From Teratosphaeria epicoccoides (Eukaryota; Ascomycota; Dothideomycetes; Mycosphaerellales; Teratosphaeriaceae): 64,000 bases of DNA. The notes beneath the pieces were generated by a model, which had not been told where the DNA came from, searched no databases, and worked only from the letters and a program-made list of their open reading frames with translations. Positions 22,260-34,096 of this stretch are shown in pieces. The position numbers were made by a program, and so were the translations under genes. Every line of letters begins with the position of its first letter. Position 1 is the stretch's first letter. Location of the stretch: positions 118,397-182,396 of the forward strand of contig JADDMT010000061.1 of the NCBI GenBank assembly GCA_021401465.1, read 5' to 3'.

Positions 22260-25200
22260 CTAAAGCTAGAAACAAATTGTCTTAAGGTGCGGTCCTCCTT
22301 GACTTAGGCGCGTTAAACTATATGTCTGACAACAAGGATCTCTTTAGGTCCCTGATACTAGCTAGGACCCGAAGGATCAAGGTTAGTAGAGGAATTATTA
22401 AGAGCTAATTAATAGGGGAAATAGTTGTTAGAGATTAACTAGGATTAGAGTTAGTACTTTATGCAATTTTTGTTCTAAAGCTCGGAGTTATACTAGTTTC
22501 AGGATAAAAGTTAGTGACAGAGTTTAACCTTTTTAGATTAATAGGATAGAGCGCATTCTTTATAGTTAACTCTTAGATAGATTTAGTACTAGAATATCGC
22601 GCCGCTTAAGGCGTATACTAGCTCGACAGAGTCTACAAGTAGCTATGCCTACGCTAGTTATCTACTAACATCCCTAAATTACTGCTAGCGTTGTTAGCGC
22701 TTAATAGAACTAATGTAAGATGCGATACTAGAGAACCCCTAGATGCTAACAAAGAAGCGTAGGAGTACAAGCTATAGCATAGGAGACTCTTACATTATAG
22801 CCCTATTAAGCTAAAGACCCTGCATAAGGTCACAACCCTAAAGAATCTGATCTAAGTAGTAAAGGGACATTAGTGCGTAGTCTGCGTAACATTAAACATA
22901 TAGCGGATCTACAGAAAGGAAGCTAACTATAAGAAGGGTGTCCTTAAGATGCTTTTAGTCGACACCTATAATCCTCTCCTAGCCTTACGGCTTAGCTTAT
23001 CATCGTAGACAATTGTAGCTAAAAATCCTAGGGCTACCTACTAAAAGCAAAGTTAGACGTAGACTCTACCCTAGAAATCTAGAGGAAGAAGGTTAAACTA
23101 CAAACTAGCTTGAAACCTTAGTTAGGAAGATCTAACAATGTAGGGGAGATCCTAAAGGTCTTTTAATGCTAGGAGAAAGAATTCGGGTTTAACCTAGAAC
23201 CTACTAAGTCGTATAACTCCCTAATGAATAGAGTCGTAGAAAAGCACATTTAAGACTATGAACATGTAATGAGGGCCTAGCTGTCTATAGTAAATCTTCT
23301 AGTCGAATTTTAGGTAGAATCCTTTAAGGCTACCCTTTATGTCAAGAACTAACTAGGAATGAGGATAGGTAGTGTCCTCATGTCCCTAGAGGAGGCATAG
23401 ACTAGTATAATGCCCTTAGTAGACTACATCTAGGTATAGGGGTATAAGGTTGTTACTTACATAGAACCGAAGTCACTTCCTAGGGGAATAAGACAAGACA
23501 AGCTAATAGACTGTAGACAGGTAGGTATCTTCCTTAGATATGTAGAAAACACGACAAAGATATTTAGGGTTTAGTTGCCTAATATTGAAGATGTCTATTA
23601 CTATAGGACCGTGTAATTCTTTGAGGACGTTAAGGGGGGTAATATATAGTATAGACTTTCTACAAAGCATGCCTCTAGTATAGTTCTAGCGAGAAACCCG
23701 AGAGGTAGACTAAGAAAAGTAACTGCTAACAAGGTCCTAATTAGGCGCCAGGCTACGCATGTAGAAATACTAGTTGCGCTAATAACCGAGGACGTTAATT
23801 ACTACGACTTGTCTAGCGACAAATACAAGGATAAAGCTCAATTAATTTAGTCTTAGCTAGAGGAGGACTTAGGCTTAGTAGGAGCTTAGCCGTAGAGTAA
23901 CCCCGGGCTAGTAGGAGCTTAGCATTAGGAGCTTAGTTGTAGGGCGGACCTAGGCTAGTAGGAGCACTAGCCGGACCTTAGCTAGTCTTAGGTAAAAGGA
24001 CACGTCTAGTAGAGGATTAGTTCAAACCTGAGGCCCCGTTAATCCCTACGTAGACAGGGGGTACACTAACTAAGAATTCTGAGTTACGAGCTACTCTAAC
24101 AGTAATGCTTGGAAAAAGACTAGCAACTAGAGACAGTCGGGTAGAGAAGCAGAAGCTAATGAGAGTGCTCGTAGCCCTAGACAACTTCCTACTACTCTAG
24201 GATGTAGTAGGAGCTAATAGAGGAGACAATACTAGATAGGACACTAACTCCTAGGGACTACAAGCTCGATATGACGAATAGGCAACTACTGTCCTAGATC
24301 TTGCTAACTAGAATGACAGGTACGATGTAAAGCTAGAAGACCTATAGGCCCTCTATGCCTAGATCCCTACTAGTTAGGACTGCATAGACATTGTAGCATT
24401 AGTAGTTAGGTCAGGCATCTAGGTGACTAAGAAAATCCCGATTCTACAGACATATAAATAGGTAGTCACTAATCTAAAATAGGGCTACCTCTAGAAAGAA
24501 GTAGTCATGTAAGAGATAATAGCACTAGAGTCGAACTAAACCTTTAAAGTAATAGTCCCGCTAAAAGAAACTAACCTAGTTACCTCAAAATAGGTGTTTA
24601 ATGTTAAATATAACACTAACGGTTCAGTTAACAAATTTAAGGCCTAAATAGTAGCCTAGGGCTTTAGTTAGAAGTTTAGAATTAACTTTGAAGATACCTT
24701 TACGCTAATTATAAGACATGACACTATTAGACTCTTCATGGCAGTCATTTTACTTAACGACTAGGAGCTCTACTAGGTAGATGTTAATAATGCCTTCATA
24801 GAGTCTACTCTTAAAGATCGCATCTTTATGAAGGCTCTACTAGGAGTATCTATTAACAAAGGGGAAGCACTAAGATTACTTAAGAGCCTATATAGCCTAA
24901 AGCAGGCAGCTTATAACTAGCGTTAGCTATGTAGGAAGAAAATCTTGCGAATAGGCTTTACCTAGAGCGAAGCTAATCTATGTCTATTTATACATTAGAA
25001 GAAGGAGATCATGCTTCTTGTCTATGTCGACGACATCATAATTAGGGCAAGAAAGATAACTAACGTAAAATGGTTTAAGGACTACCTAAAGAGGGTCTTC
25101 AAGATTAAGGACCTTAGGGAAGCGACCTACCTGCTAAACATGAACATTACCTAGGACCGAAAGGTAGGCACTCTTAGACTAGATTAGGAGCATTACTTAG

Positions 25201-26045
25201 TTAAAGTCCTAGACAAGCTTAACATGTCGCATAAACGCAGCTAACCTACTAAGTCCCTAGTTAACTCCTATGAAGACATCTGGCCTATAACCGCGGCTAA
25301 TACCTGAATAGATAAGAGAGAATTCTGGGAGGCAATTAGTAGTTAGATGTATGCTAGAATCCTTACCTAACTAGACATTGCATTCACTCTAGGAAGACTT
25401 AGTTAATTCCTCTCTAACCTAGCGTAGCACTATGAGCAGAGACTAAAGAAACTTAGTTAATACATGAGATCATTAAAGAACCTAGGCATAGTTTACTTAG
25501 GGAGTAGGAGCTAGTTCTTAGAAGGATATTTAGACTCGGACTACGTAATAGATAAGACAGATAGGATATTAGTACTAGGAAATGTCTTAAAGTTAGCTAG
25601 GGGACTAGTGTCCTAGGCAAGTAAGAAGCAAAAGTTAGTTACTAGTTCTACGATAGAGGCCGAATATATAGCAATAGCGAGATGTACTAAGTAATCTTAG
25701 TTCCTTAGTTAAATCCTAAGAGACATGAGGATAGGTTAGCACATTAGGAAAGACTTAGAGAACCTAGTCATTAAGGAGAAGACCTAATTTGCTATTAGAT
25801 CACTAATAGTCCGACTAAAAGGCGACAATTAAGCCGCTATCTCCCTAGCAAAAGATGCACAAGTTAGTAAGAGGTCTAAGCACATTAACATAGCATACTA
25901 CTACTAGCGACACCTTTGCGGAATAGGGCTAATATCTCTTAGTTACATTCCTACTAATGAGATAGTAGCAGACGGACTAACATAACCAAAGAATAGATCC
26001 TAATTTGAAAAGTTCGTTAGCTAACTAGGGCTGTAGGAAGGGTAG
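22260..26045 (+). pseudogene. Pol of Copia D (PR-IN-RT-RH)
   Basis: Protease motif at about 22290-22345 reads L-L-D-L-G-A (Ser of D-S-G is Leu) followed by Y-M-S-D-N-K-D-L-F. The integrase zinc region lies near 22770-22900 (H-R-R-L-L-H-Y-S, then C-V-V-C-V), and the IN core follows to about 23600 with shifted frames. RT is at about 24530-25240 with an intact Y-V-D-D-I-I-I near 25020. RNase H is at about 25480-26045: S-T-I-E-A-E-Y-I-A, G-D-N, and K-H-I-N-I-A-Y-Y near 25885, ending with V-A-D-G-L-T and E-K-F-V. IN preceding RT defines Ty1/Copia. Several frameshifts and many TAG stops make it inactive. Element E carries a related pol on the other strand. Confidence 0.88.
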
Positions 26046-26174
26046 TTTAAGAAGAGTAGAGAGATTTCTTTTGTCTACTAAGACCAAGCTTGCTACTAAG
26101 TAGCAGCTTAGTCAAACACTAGTTAGCCTACCGCCTTAGGTGATCTTATCTGTCGTTTTTGGAATGAAAGAAAA

Positions 26175-28094
26175 GCACACTAACTAGGCACTAAAACTAG
26201 TACTACTAGAGCCTAGACTACCTAAACTACCTTAACTACCTGAACTACCTTGGCTACCTAGACTACTACTACCTAGCATGCAACGGAGACTCTCTAGTTA
26301 CTTAGTTAAGCCCTAGCGCTAACAGAGATTCTCGCGGAGTACATTCTCAAGGAAGTCGATCATGCCTTATAAGTTAGGGACCGGAACAGCTAGGACTAGC
26401 GCAGCCTGAGACTAAGGCAGCTAGCGACATAGACGGGGATTAGTCGGCAGAGGAGCAAGAGAATAACTAGGACGGTCCTGATGAAACGGGACTAGGGGGC
26501 GAGATAGTAAGGGCTAAGAGGTAATTAAGACAGAGCGCATGCGCTTAGGAAGGCTAGCAGCTACGCGAACGTCGTAGAAGAGACAGTTAAGGGGACTAGT
26601 GTCACTAGATTGACGCTAGGGTAACCTCTTGACTAACTGACGCGCATCTATGGTCTTAAAGGCATCTTCGTAGTCAGATGACTAATTCTTAGGAGAGTTG
26701 AGCTAGCCGTACACAACTAGCCGACAGGAAGGAGTAACTAGAGGTAGACGCCTTGACGGCATAGCCTAAGAAGAGCTACTAGAAGAAAAGAGACCGCGTA
26801 TAGGACTACTAGGTAGACCCTAAGAAGAACTAGAAACACCGCGCATAGGACTACTAGGTAGACCCTAAGAAGAACTAGAGACGCTATGCATAGGACTACT
26901 AGATGCTATACTCTCTTAGAATGCGCCTAAGGCAGAGGACACCTTAGTTAAGTTCCTCGGACGCGTCAGGCTACCTGAAGGCAAGCGCAGGATAGTAGCC
27001 AAACTAGTTGTAAGTTAGCGACTAGAAGAAGGAGTAGCGGGAGTTGCAAATAGATTGCCTTAGGCAACTAAGGTCATGCTAGACTAAGTTAGAGGACATG
27101 ATGCCTAGGGTCGATCGAGGTATGTGCCGCGATAAGAACGCGACGGCTAATTGCCGCGGACATTCAAGTTAATACTAGTAGAGCTACTGCCTAGAACGGT
27201 ACTACTACAACTACGGCTGCGACTACTAGTAGTGTTAGTGACTCTAGAGTTCTTAGTCAGGTCGATAAACTCTAGAACACTAGGAGATTGCTAGCGCCTA
27301 CTAGCACTAGCCTAGGAAGAGGAGAAGCTATTACCTTTAATCTCGATTAGGGCGCTTCTAGTATCCCTAGGACAAGAAGAGCGAGATTAGGCAGAAGAGC
27401 GACTAACTAGACGGTTAGAACTACAGCGACAGGAGGTACTACAGGAACTACTAACTAACAGGCCTAGGGCATCAGGGTTATAGAACTCGTAGATCTCTAG
27501 GTAGTTTACGAAATTGCAGTTAGTATAGGCCTCACAAAACAGTAGCAAGTTGCTACTAGTCGTGATGTAGTCCTAACTATGTCTATTCCTGTTCTTGTAG
27601 TTCTAGTAGGCCGCATTACTAGTACGTACCTAATGATCCTTAGTCATACCTGTAGTAATTGCTAGAAACCCGAATGTGTTCTTAGTAATAAAGCTAGCTC
27701 CTCTGAAATTAGGACAGTACTAAATCTTCTTAGTAAAACGCTAACCAGACTCCCGAATAAGCTTAGTGTAAGCGCCACAAAAGGCAGGAGGAATTGACTT
27801 AGTGCTACCCTAGTAGGCAAGGCGGCAACAAATGTCAAAGATCCTGGTAACATCTTCGCGGCCTAGCCTATAATGACGACTATCCCTATTAACTGTCAGT
27901 AAAGGACTAGGAGTTAGGAGACCTGACACCTATACCTAAGATTAGAGCTAATTAATGTCGTTAATAGTTAGCCTTAGTAGACTAGAGATGTCATCCCCGC
28001 TAGCTAAGTAGCTATATGCTAAACAATTTAGGCACTAGTTATTAGGATTATTACTACTACTACCTAAGCTACTGCCGCTAAAGCTAGTAGCCAT
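26175..28094 (-). pseudogene. Antisense accessory ORF of Copia D (about 640 codons)
   Basis: An ATG at 28094 (minus) opens one frame that runs without any frameshift to about 26175, interrupted only by TAG and TAA at Gln/Trp-type codons. Residues 1-15 are Ser/Gly-rich. Residues 20-240 look like a folded domain with several Cys (C-L-N-C; D-I-C-C-R-L-A-Y; A-F-C-G-A-Y; Y-C-P-N-F-R-G-A-S-F; L-L-L-F-C-E-A-Y). Residues 240-460 are Ser/Arg/Thr-rich low complexity with three copies of a 15-residue unit (G-L-P-S-S-P-M-R-G-V-S-S-S-S). The tail ends in G-S repeats. It lies between the RNase H end and the 3' LTR, opposite to pol. The plus strand over the same span also has some open frames, but not over the whole length. 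Family unknown; Copia E has an ORF in the same place and orientation. Confidence 0.65.
26801..26914 (-). repeat. 45-bp tandem repeat inside the antisense ORF of D
   Basis: Units start at 26801, 26846 and 26891 with TAGGACTACTAG. Two are full length and the third diverges after about 15 bases. The length is 15 codons, so the repeat keeps the antisense frame and encodes the Ser/Pro-rich 15-residue unit. Confidence 0.85.
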
Positions 28095-28271
28095 TAAACT
28101 AGGACTAGGGTAAAGGGTCGCTATGATTAAGTTAGTTAATGTCTAAAAGGTAACAAGAAAGCAAGTTAGAGGTAGATGTAAGTAAGAAGAAGCTAGAGCG
28201 GAGACTTAGCGCTTCTTATAGCCCTACTAGCTTGCTACCGCGTCCCTAGAGTCCCGCATGTAACAGCGGTA

Positions 28272-28443
28272 ACAACACTACGTGTGCTAGTGACGGTAGA
28301 GAAGCTTCTAGATACTCTATTCATAAGCAGTGACGACACTACGTGTGCTAGTAACAGCGGAGAAGCTTCTAGACACTCTATTTACAAGTAGTAATAACAT
28401 ACGTGTACTCGTGATAGCAGAGAAGCTTCTAGACATTCTATTC
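28272..28443. repeat. Three tandem 60-bp repeats with heat-shock-element-like core
   Basis: Each unit contains ACGTGTGCT (or ACGTGTACT) and then AGAAGCTTCTAGA, starting near 28280, 28341 and 28401. The second motif fits the alternating GAA/TTC pattern of a heat shock element. The array lies between the 3' LTR and the start of the minus-strand ORF, where a promoter of that ORF would be expected. Confidence 0.75.
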
Positions 28444-28646
28444 ATAGTTAGGAAGGCGGCTACACGTGACTAGTCACTTAGTAATCACAGGCTAGGAGTA
28501 GGAGTAATTCCCTGATAAGGAATTAACATCTGTAGCTACGAAGGCTATAGCTAGCTAGCAGCTGTTACTAACAAGAAACACGTAATGTCTAAGGCTATGT
28601 ATAGATAGACGCTTGTACGTAGTACTAGCATATGCCTAAGTAGGAG

Positions 28647-28902
28647 TGTTAAATAGGGCGGTTACATGCTAGTAGGAGAAAGGATCCGCCTAGGCTATAA
28701 GGAGCCTCAGGTAGCACCTAAGTCATGCGTGGCCTTAGGCAGCGACTAAGACTAGTTAGGTGACCCTATAATCTTGGCGGAGGTGAAGATTCTTCTTACC
28801 TCTAACTAGGACAAGATGTAATACATAAAATAGAATACTAGTACCTAGTTAGTACCTCTTTAGTTGCTACTTCTAAGCGTGATTTAACCGTCTGTTTTAA
28901 CA
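28647..28902 (+). repeat. 3' LTR of Copia D
   Basis: 256 bp, same length and ends as the 5' LTR. It is followed by GCTAA, the presumed target duplication, and then by C2 pol. Confidence 0.93.
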
Positions 28903-31215
28903 GCTAAGGCTACATATTCTCTAAGAAGTATAGGTATTCCTAGGGTTTACTAACTTCTACCGTAGGTTTATATAGTCATACTCAAAGATTATGGCTCCTC
29001 TCACGGCCCTTGCAAAGGGTGCGATTTAGGGTAGGAAGCTAGGGATAGTACTATAGGAAGAGGCTTAGAGTAAGGCCTTCTCTAAACCTAAAGCAGCTTT
29101 TTAAACTACGCCTATTCTTTAGTACTTGAACCTAACCGCGAAGATCTAAAAAGAGACTGACGCTTTGAAATTCATAATAGCCGCAATTATATCATAGCTC
29201 TAGTTACATGAAGGCAGTACGTAGTAGTTCCTAACACATTTTAGTCGCGAAGAATGCAGGGCATAGAGCTTAATTACAAGACTTACAACTAAGAGCTCTT
29301 AGCTATTATTAACAGCTTTAAGGAGTTCTGACACTACCTTGAAGGCGTAGCGTACCCTATAGAGGTACTTACTAACCATAATAATCACTGCAGCTTTATA
29401 GGTGTAAAAAAGCTAGGTAGTTACTAAGCAAAGTAGGTAACATTCCTTGCTAGCTTTAACTTTGTAATCTAGTATCGCTTAGGTAAGACAAATTCATTTA
29501 ATGGACCTTTATAACAACTAGACTATAACACTAGGGAGTAGTGTAACTAATAGCTACTCCCTACGCTATAGACTAAGCTTGTAGTTTAGGGAGGCGACCT
29601 GCTACTAGCCTCTCTTATAGGCTAGCTACAGGCCTAAAAGGGCCTACTAGCTCTATCTGCTAACAAACCCTTGTACCTAGCAATTATAGTAAACGTGTCT
29701 AGCTCTATCTATGCGGTAGTTAATCAGCTTACCTGTAGTAAGCATATAATAGCTAAAAGACCCTTAAAAGAAGTCTCGAGACTTATTTAGTAGTTACAAG
29801 AGTAAGAACCGGAGTTAATTAATAAGAGTGTAGCCCTCTAGGATACTACAGGTAGTCTAAGGTACTAGATCAAGTAAGGCAACTTGTAGTACTTTGATAA
29901 TAGGCTCTACATGCCTGCTAACTACATACTCTGTTCGTAGCTCCTGCGCATTTATCATGACGATGAACTTGCGGGCCATTTTAGTGTAGAGAAGACGAAG
30001 GCGCTCCTCGAGCGTAAATACTAGTAGCTGACGATAGAACAGGATGTTCTTAACTATGTTAAGTCCTACTAGACATGTTAGATTAGCAAATCTCGGCACT
30101 ATTACCCCTCTAGTAATACGTAGGTACTCCTACTACGAGAGAGGCTATAGCAAGATTTTACTATAGACTTTATTACTAATTTGCCCCAAGCATAGAAGCG
30201 CGGCAATGTAGTTAGTACTATCCTTGTAGTAGTCAACTAATACTCGAAGATGAACATGTTCATCCTATGTATAAAAAGGTACATAAGTAGCAAGCTTACG
30301 CAAGTACTTTGTGACAAAGTTATATAGCGCTTTAGCGTACCCTAAAGCATTCTATTAGATTAAGGTTCTATATTTACTAGCGAATACTAGCAAGAATTTA
30401 TGTTTAATGCTTGCATTTAGTACTACCTAAGTATAGCATTCTACCCGCAGACTAGTAGTTAGACTAAACGTATGAACTAAACTCTTAAGTAGTACCTTTA
30501 GTGCTACTACGCTAAGAACTAGGATGCCTAGGCTGACGTAATTCCTATGGCAGAATTCGTAGTCAATTATAGCGTGTATGCGCATGTCGCCATGTTAGAT
30601 TCTTTATAGCTTTAATCTAGAAATACACCTAGAATAGTCTTAGGACAAGTTGTCTAAGGAGAGGGTGCTAGCTGCTGCGGAACTAGCGCGGCGTATGCGC
30701 GAGGTACATTCGGTGCTAAGAGAATACTAGAAAAAGGCCTTAGAGTCCTAGATTAAACATAATAACGCCTATGCTAAACCGATGTAATACGTAGTTAGTA
30801 TAAAGGTGTTACTATTAACAAAGAATCTTAAGCTCAAACTTCAGAGTAAGAAGATGACGCCAAGGTTCGTTAGACCCTTCTAGATACATGACGCGATAGG
30901 TTCGCAGGCGTACTAGCTATTATTACTATCGTCATATTATGTGCACGATATCTTCTACGTATCTCTACTTGAACTATAGGTATAGCGCGAGGGCAATAAG
31001 CCTGCGGACCTGATGCTAGTAGTAGAAGAGAACAAAGAGTAGGAAGTTAAGGGTATTAAGGATAGTATGTAGCGTAAAGGCGTAATATACTATCTAGTAG
31101 AGTAGAAAGGATACCTACCTAAGTACACATAATAGGTCCCGGCTAAAGACTACAAGAATGCTCTAGAAGCTATTCGCGAGTTCGAAGAGTAGAGGAGGCA
31201 TAAGTAGGGCTTAAG
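28903..31215 (+). pseudogene. Pol of C2, second part (RT end, RNase H, IN, chromodomain)
   Basis: Resumes exactly where the Copia insertion split it. RNase H lies at about 29100-29520 (N-Y-K-T-Y-N-x-E-L-L-A-I-I near 29275). The integrase zinc domain is near 29950-30090 (L-A-G-H-F-S, then Q-T-C-Q-I with the first Trp/Gln positions as TAG), the catalytic core continues to about 30500, and the post-core region and chromodomain occupy 30780-31200 (Y-L-V-x-K-G-Y, then double TAG/TAA for W-W). The frame is well kept between about 29820 and 30110. It ends near the tail of the antisense ORF (31403), giving convergent genes. Confidence 0.82.
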
Positions 31216-31402
31216 AAAGTTAATTTGTAGGAAGATAAGAGTTTTAGAGCAGAGTTCTTAATACGCATATGTGGCGCATAATACGCGAAGTGATAACGAG
31301 AAACAAACGCCCTACTCATACATCATTAATGCTAAAAGGCACACCTAGAATAAACCTAAGAGAAAACAAGAGACATGCTTAGACTAGCTTTATAGCTAGT
31401 AC

Positions 31403-32914
31403 TTAGCAACTACTAGTTAAGGGCTTCCTGACTAAACCTAAAGCAGAAGAGTCTTTCTTGTTACGGTCTACTAAGGACTGCCTACCCGCACAGGGACTAC
31501 TAAACAACCCGAGGCGACTAGGAGTAACAGGAGTAGCAATGCTACGAAGAGAGGCAGGTATCTTCTTCTTTAGTAGGTTGCGAGGGAGCTTGTCTTTAGA
31601 GCCTATAGTAGCTAGAGAGCTAGTAACAGCCTTACCGCGCCTAGTCGCGACGACTACCTCCTCCTCATCCTTAGCATTAGAAGGCAAAGAGACTTAGGCG
31701 CGCTTGCGGCTATTACGCTCGGCCCGCAAGATCATCTTGTACTTCTTGACACAAGTGTCGATAACATCATCGAACTTAGTGTCTTCCTTAGGCGTAACTA
31801 GTATAGCAACACTATGGCGCGAAGGGATCACGACAGGATCGAAGGTATCCTAGATGTCATTATCCTCCTCCTTTAAGATCTTGCTTAGAGGCTTATGCTT
31901 TAGCATCCTAGCGGACGCTATGTAGATCGCAAGCAGGGAAGGTTCGGCTTCCTTGTCGCTAACCTTAATTTCGGCCCTAGCCTTCTTCTTCTTAGATAGT
32001 AGCTTCAAGGCAGCATAGGCGGCAGCGCTACAATCTGTTAGCTGTACGCACGCGACAGGAGTTAAGTGAATGACTTACGGCTTAGTCCTCTAGACTAGCT
32101 TAGAGGCAGGCTGCCTTGTAGTATAGTAGTAGGGCGTAGCCTTAGCGGCAGGAACAGTGAATTGCTTGACGACCTTCTTGCTAATTATCTGCATCTTAAA
32201 GTCATCGTTAATAGAGGCAAGGGCCCTGAGTTGTTAACGCTAGCGGCTAGTTAGGTAGTTTGCGGCGCCTACGTGAGTCTAGCAGAGGAAGTTAGCATTA
32301 ATTCTTAGAGGGTACCTGTACTATATGCGTACTATAGTAAAGGTCTTAACCCTAATAGTTAGTACCTTCAAGGTCTTCTAGACTAAGTCTACAATTAGAC
32401 CTAGGCAAACATTTTCACCTGTTAGTAGAGAGTCGAAGCAAACACTGCTATAAGAATAGTTAGTAGTTACGGTAAAGCACGCAAGAGTACTAAGCAGGTA
32501 GGTAAGTAACTCGCGGTACTTAGCCTGTAGCTAGTACATAGTTAGAGTACCCTTAGTAATCCCCTTGTTACGTGCACTCTAGAAGTCATTAATGTTACGG
32601 CAGAGCTAATTATACTCTCTGTATACCTCCTTAGGGAGGTCCTAGTATTTTTGATGCTTGCTATTACAGTTGACATAATTATAGTAGACACTGCCCTCAT
32701 TAAACCCGCTAACGTAGATCTTGGCTACGCTTTAGTTAGTATAAGTCACGCGTACCTCGCGGGTAGGGGACGCCTTACTAACACGTAGAGGAGAGATGTA
32801 TGCAGCTTAGCTGCTAAGGTTGTCAAGGCATTATCGACACAAGCGACAATTGCAGGCAGAGCGAGTAGTGTTAAACTAGTCTGTAGTACCTAAGCCATTA
32901 TTACTAAGACAAGT
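31403..32914 (-). pseudogene. Antisense accessory ORF of Gypsy family C, copy C2
   Basis: Reads on the minus strand from about 32914 to a TAA at 31403, opposite to C2 pol, and is the best preserved of the four copies: the last 94 codons (from 31687) contain no stop. The N-terminus shows S-A-C-N-C-R-L-C and later Y-Y-N-Y-V-N-C-N-S-K-H-Q-K-Y, a knuckle with two Cys to Tyr changes compared with C1. The centre includes an S-K-K-K-K-A-R-A-E-I-K basic stretch, and the tail L-P-R-N-L-L-K-K-K-I and V-R-K-P-L-T-S-S. The TATA box upstream is at 33059-33065. Comparison with C1 shows the same frame over about 480 codons. Function unknown; a nucleic-acid-binding role is only suggested by Cys and basic residues. 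Confidence 0.72.
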
Positions 32915-33058
32915 TAATTGATCTTGATTAATTAATTGATTAAAGAAGAAGAAGCTCTAGGTTAGACATGTAGACATAGTAAGGCGTAGGCTAAGCGAAG
33001 TAGAAGTAGAGGTCGATGTTAGTGTTTTAGAACAGGAAGTTTAGGAAAGTAGCAAGGC

Positions 33059-33065
33059 TTTTATA
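33059..33065 (-). promoter_or_regulatory. TATA box upstream of the antisense ORF of C2
   Basis: TATAAAA on the minus strand, 145 bases before the first conserved codons of the antisense ORF, equivalent to 10646 in C1 and 41684 in C4. Confidence 0.55.
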
Positions 33066-33690
33066 CCTACTAGCTAGCCCCCCTTTTACCTACTACAACC
33101 GTTAAGCTAGTAACTTAAACTACATGCGTAGAGTACCTGCCTTTAGTTAACTTATATAGGGACTAAATAATGTAAGAACAGATAACGCGGCTGTCACGTA
33201 TATGCGCTAATTACACTTCTGCTAGTTTACTAGCATGATAATATGACGAGGTCTGCGTTAGGGGTACGCTCCTACTATTTCGAGCGGTATGCGCAGAGTA
33301 TCTGCATACATTCCTACTAGCCCCGAGGTTCTGCGATGCATTTCTTCATAGTCATGACTAAATAGGGATAGCTAAGCTACTTAGCAAAGCTAGCGTATAT
33401 ACTCGCCCTATAATTTCAAGGATTAACTAAGGTACGTACTCATAGTTTCCTGATATCTTGATCTGCATATAAAGCAAAGTTGTTATAAAGCTGCCTAACA
33501 TGTAACAGATTTGAAAATCCGCCTACGTTAGTAACCCCTGCCCTATACTTACTACGAAGGTATTAAGTATACGCACGATACATGTTACGTAGGCTATCTA
33601 CCTATTCACTCTTACGCAGTGTAAGCGTACTATATCCTAGACCCTATACGTTCTGCATGTATTACTTAGTAAGGCTAGGGACATACTCAT

Positions 33691-33701
33691 AAGAGGAGGG
33701 G
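33691..33701 (+). other. Polypurine tract of C2
   Basis: AAGAGGAGGGG, three bases before the 3' LTR in the direction of gag-pol. This is where plus-strand cDNA priming occurs in LTR elements. C3 (36884-36894) and C4 (minus, 41081-41092) keep it, which confirms that gag-pol sets the direction of the element. Confidence 0.75.
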
Positions 33702-33704
33702 TAG

Positions 33705-34094
33705 TAATACGGTTAATACTAGGGGCCTATTAGAGCCGCATAGGTTCTAATGCCCGCCCTTGGCATGTAATGACCCTGCTACATGTAGTAAGGGGGTCCT
33801 TCGTACATACGTTAGCTTGTATGTCGTCTAAGTAGGATTAATGCCTGACGTAGGATGCTACTATGCCGCTAACCCTACGGTACCCCTACGGGGGCTTCCT
33901 GACCCCACGGTACCCCTGCGGGGTTAGGCTCGGACATGCTTTCTCTAATTAAGGGGCACTAGGGGTTATAAGTACCTCTAGCGCTACCTCTGCGATAAGC
34001 AGAAAGTAGCGCTGTCTTGTACCTACTAAAAGGTCGGATTACTCTGTCACACTACGAGATATTTTCATATTATATAGCATATACATCTATATTA
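33705..34094 (+). repeat. 3' LTR of C2 (390 bp)
   Basis: Same length and order as the C1 5' LTR in reverse complement. Begins TAATACGG just after the polypurine tract and ends CTATATTA. It contains the TATA box and AGAAAGTAG, the mutated form of the transcript-start 9-mer (AGAAAGCAG). Confidence 0.8.
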
Positions 34095-34096
34095 AT

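Larger units (their letters stand above)
20552..28902 (+). mobile_element. Ty1/Copia element D, complete, 8351 bp
   Basis: Bounded by 256-bp LTRs that begin TGTTAAAT and end TTTTAACA, with a half-tRNA primer site just inside the left LTR. Inside are gag, then protease, integrase, RT and RNase H in Copia order (IN before RT), all on plus. A long ORF on the minus strand fills 26175-28094. A complete Copia coding set needs about 5 kb, so the extra 2.6 kb is explained by the antisense gene and its upstream repeats. Confidence 0.92.
18363..34094 (+). mobile_element. Ty3/Gypsy family C, copy C2, split by Copia D
   Basis: Plus-strand gag (from mid-gene) and pol, interrupted between 20551 and 28903 by a complete Copia element, then the rest of pol, the antisense ORF (minus), a polypurine tract and the 3' LTR ending at 34094. 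The 5' LTR and gag N-terminus are missing. Flanks of the Copia insertion, C-C-T-A-A and G-C-T-A-A, look like a 5-bp target duplication with one mutation. Confidence 0.85.

Noticed and set aside
26690..27480. Plus-strand Leu/Glu-rich ORF after RNase H in Copia D
   Set aside because: It is readable for about 260 codons only, while the minus frame is continuous for about 640 codons from an ATG and includes all of this span. The plus reading is probably its shadow, though I cannot fully exclude it.
28272..28443. CRISPR-like array
   Set aside because: There are only three units, whole-unit similarity without unique spacers, and a eukaryotic setting.
31458..31697. Plus-strand frame opposite the tail of the C2 antisense ORF
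   Set aside because: The minus frame matches three other copies in protein sequence; the plus frame does not persist in them.
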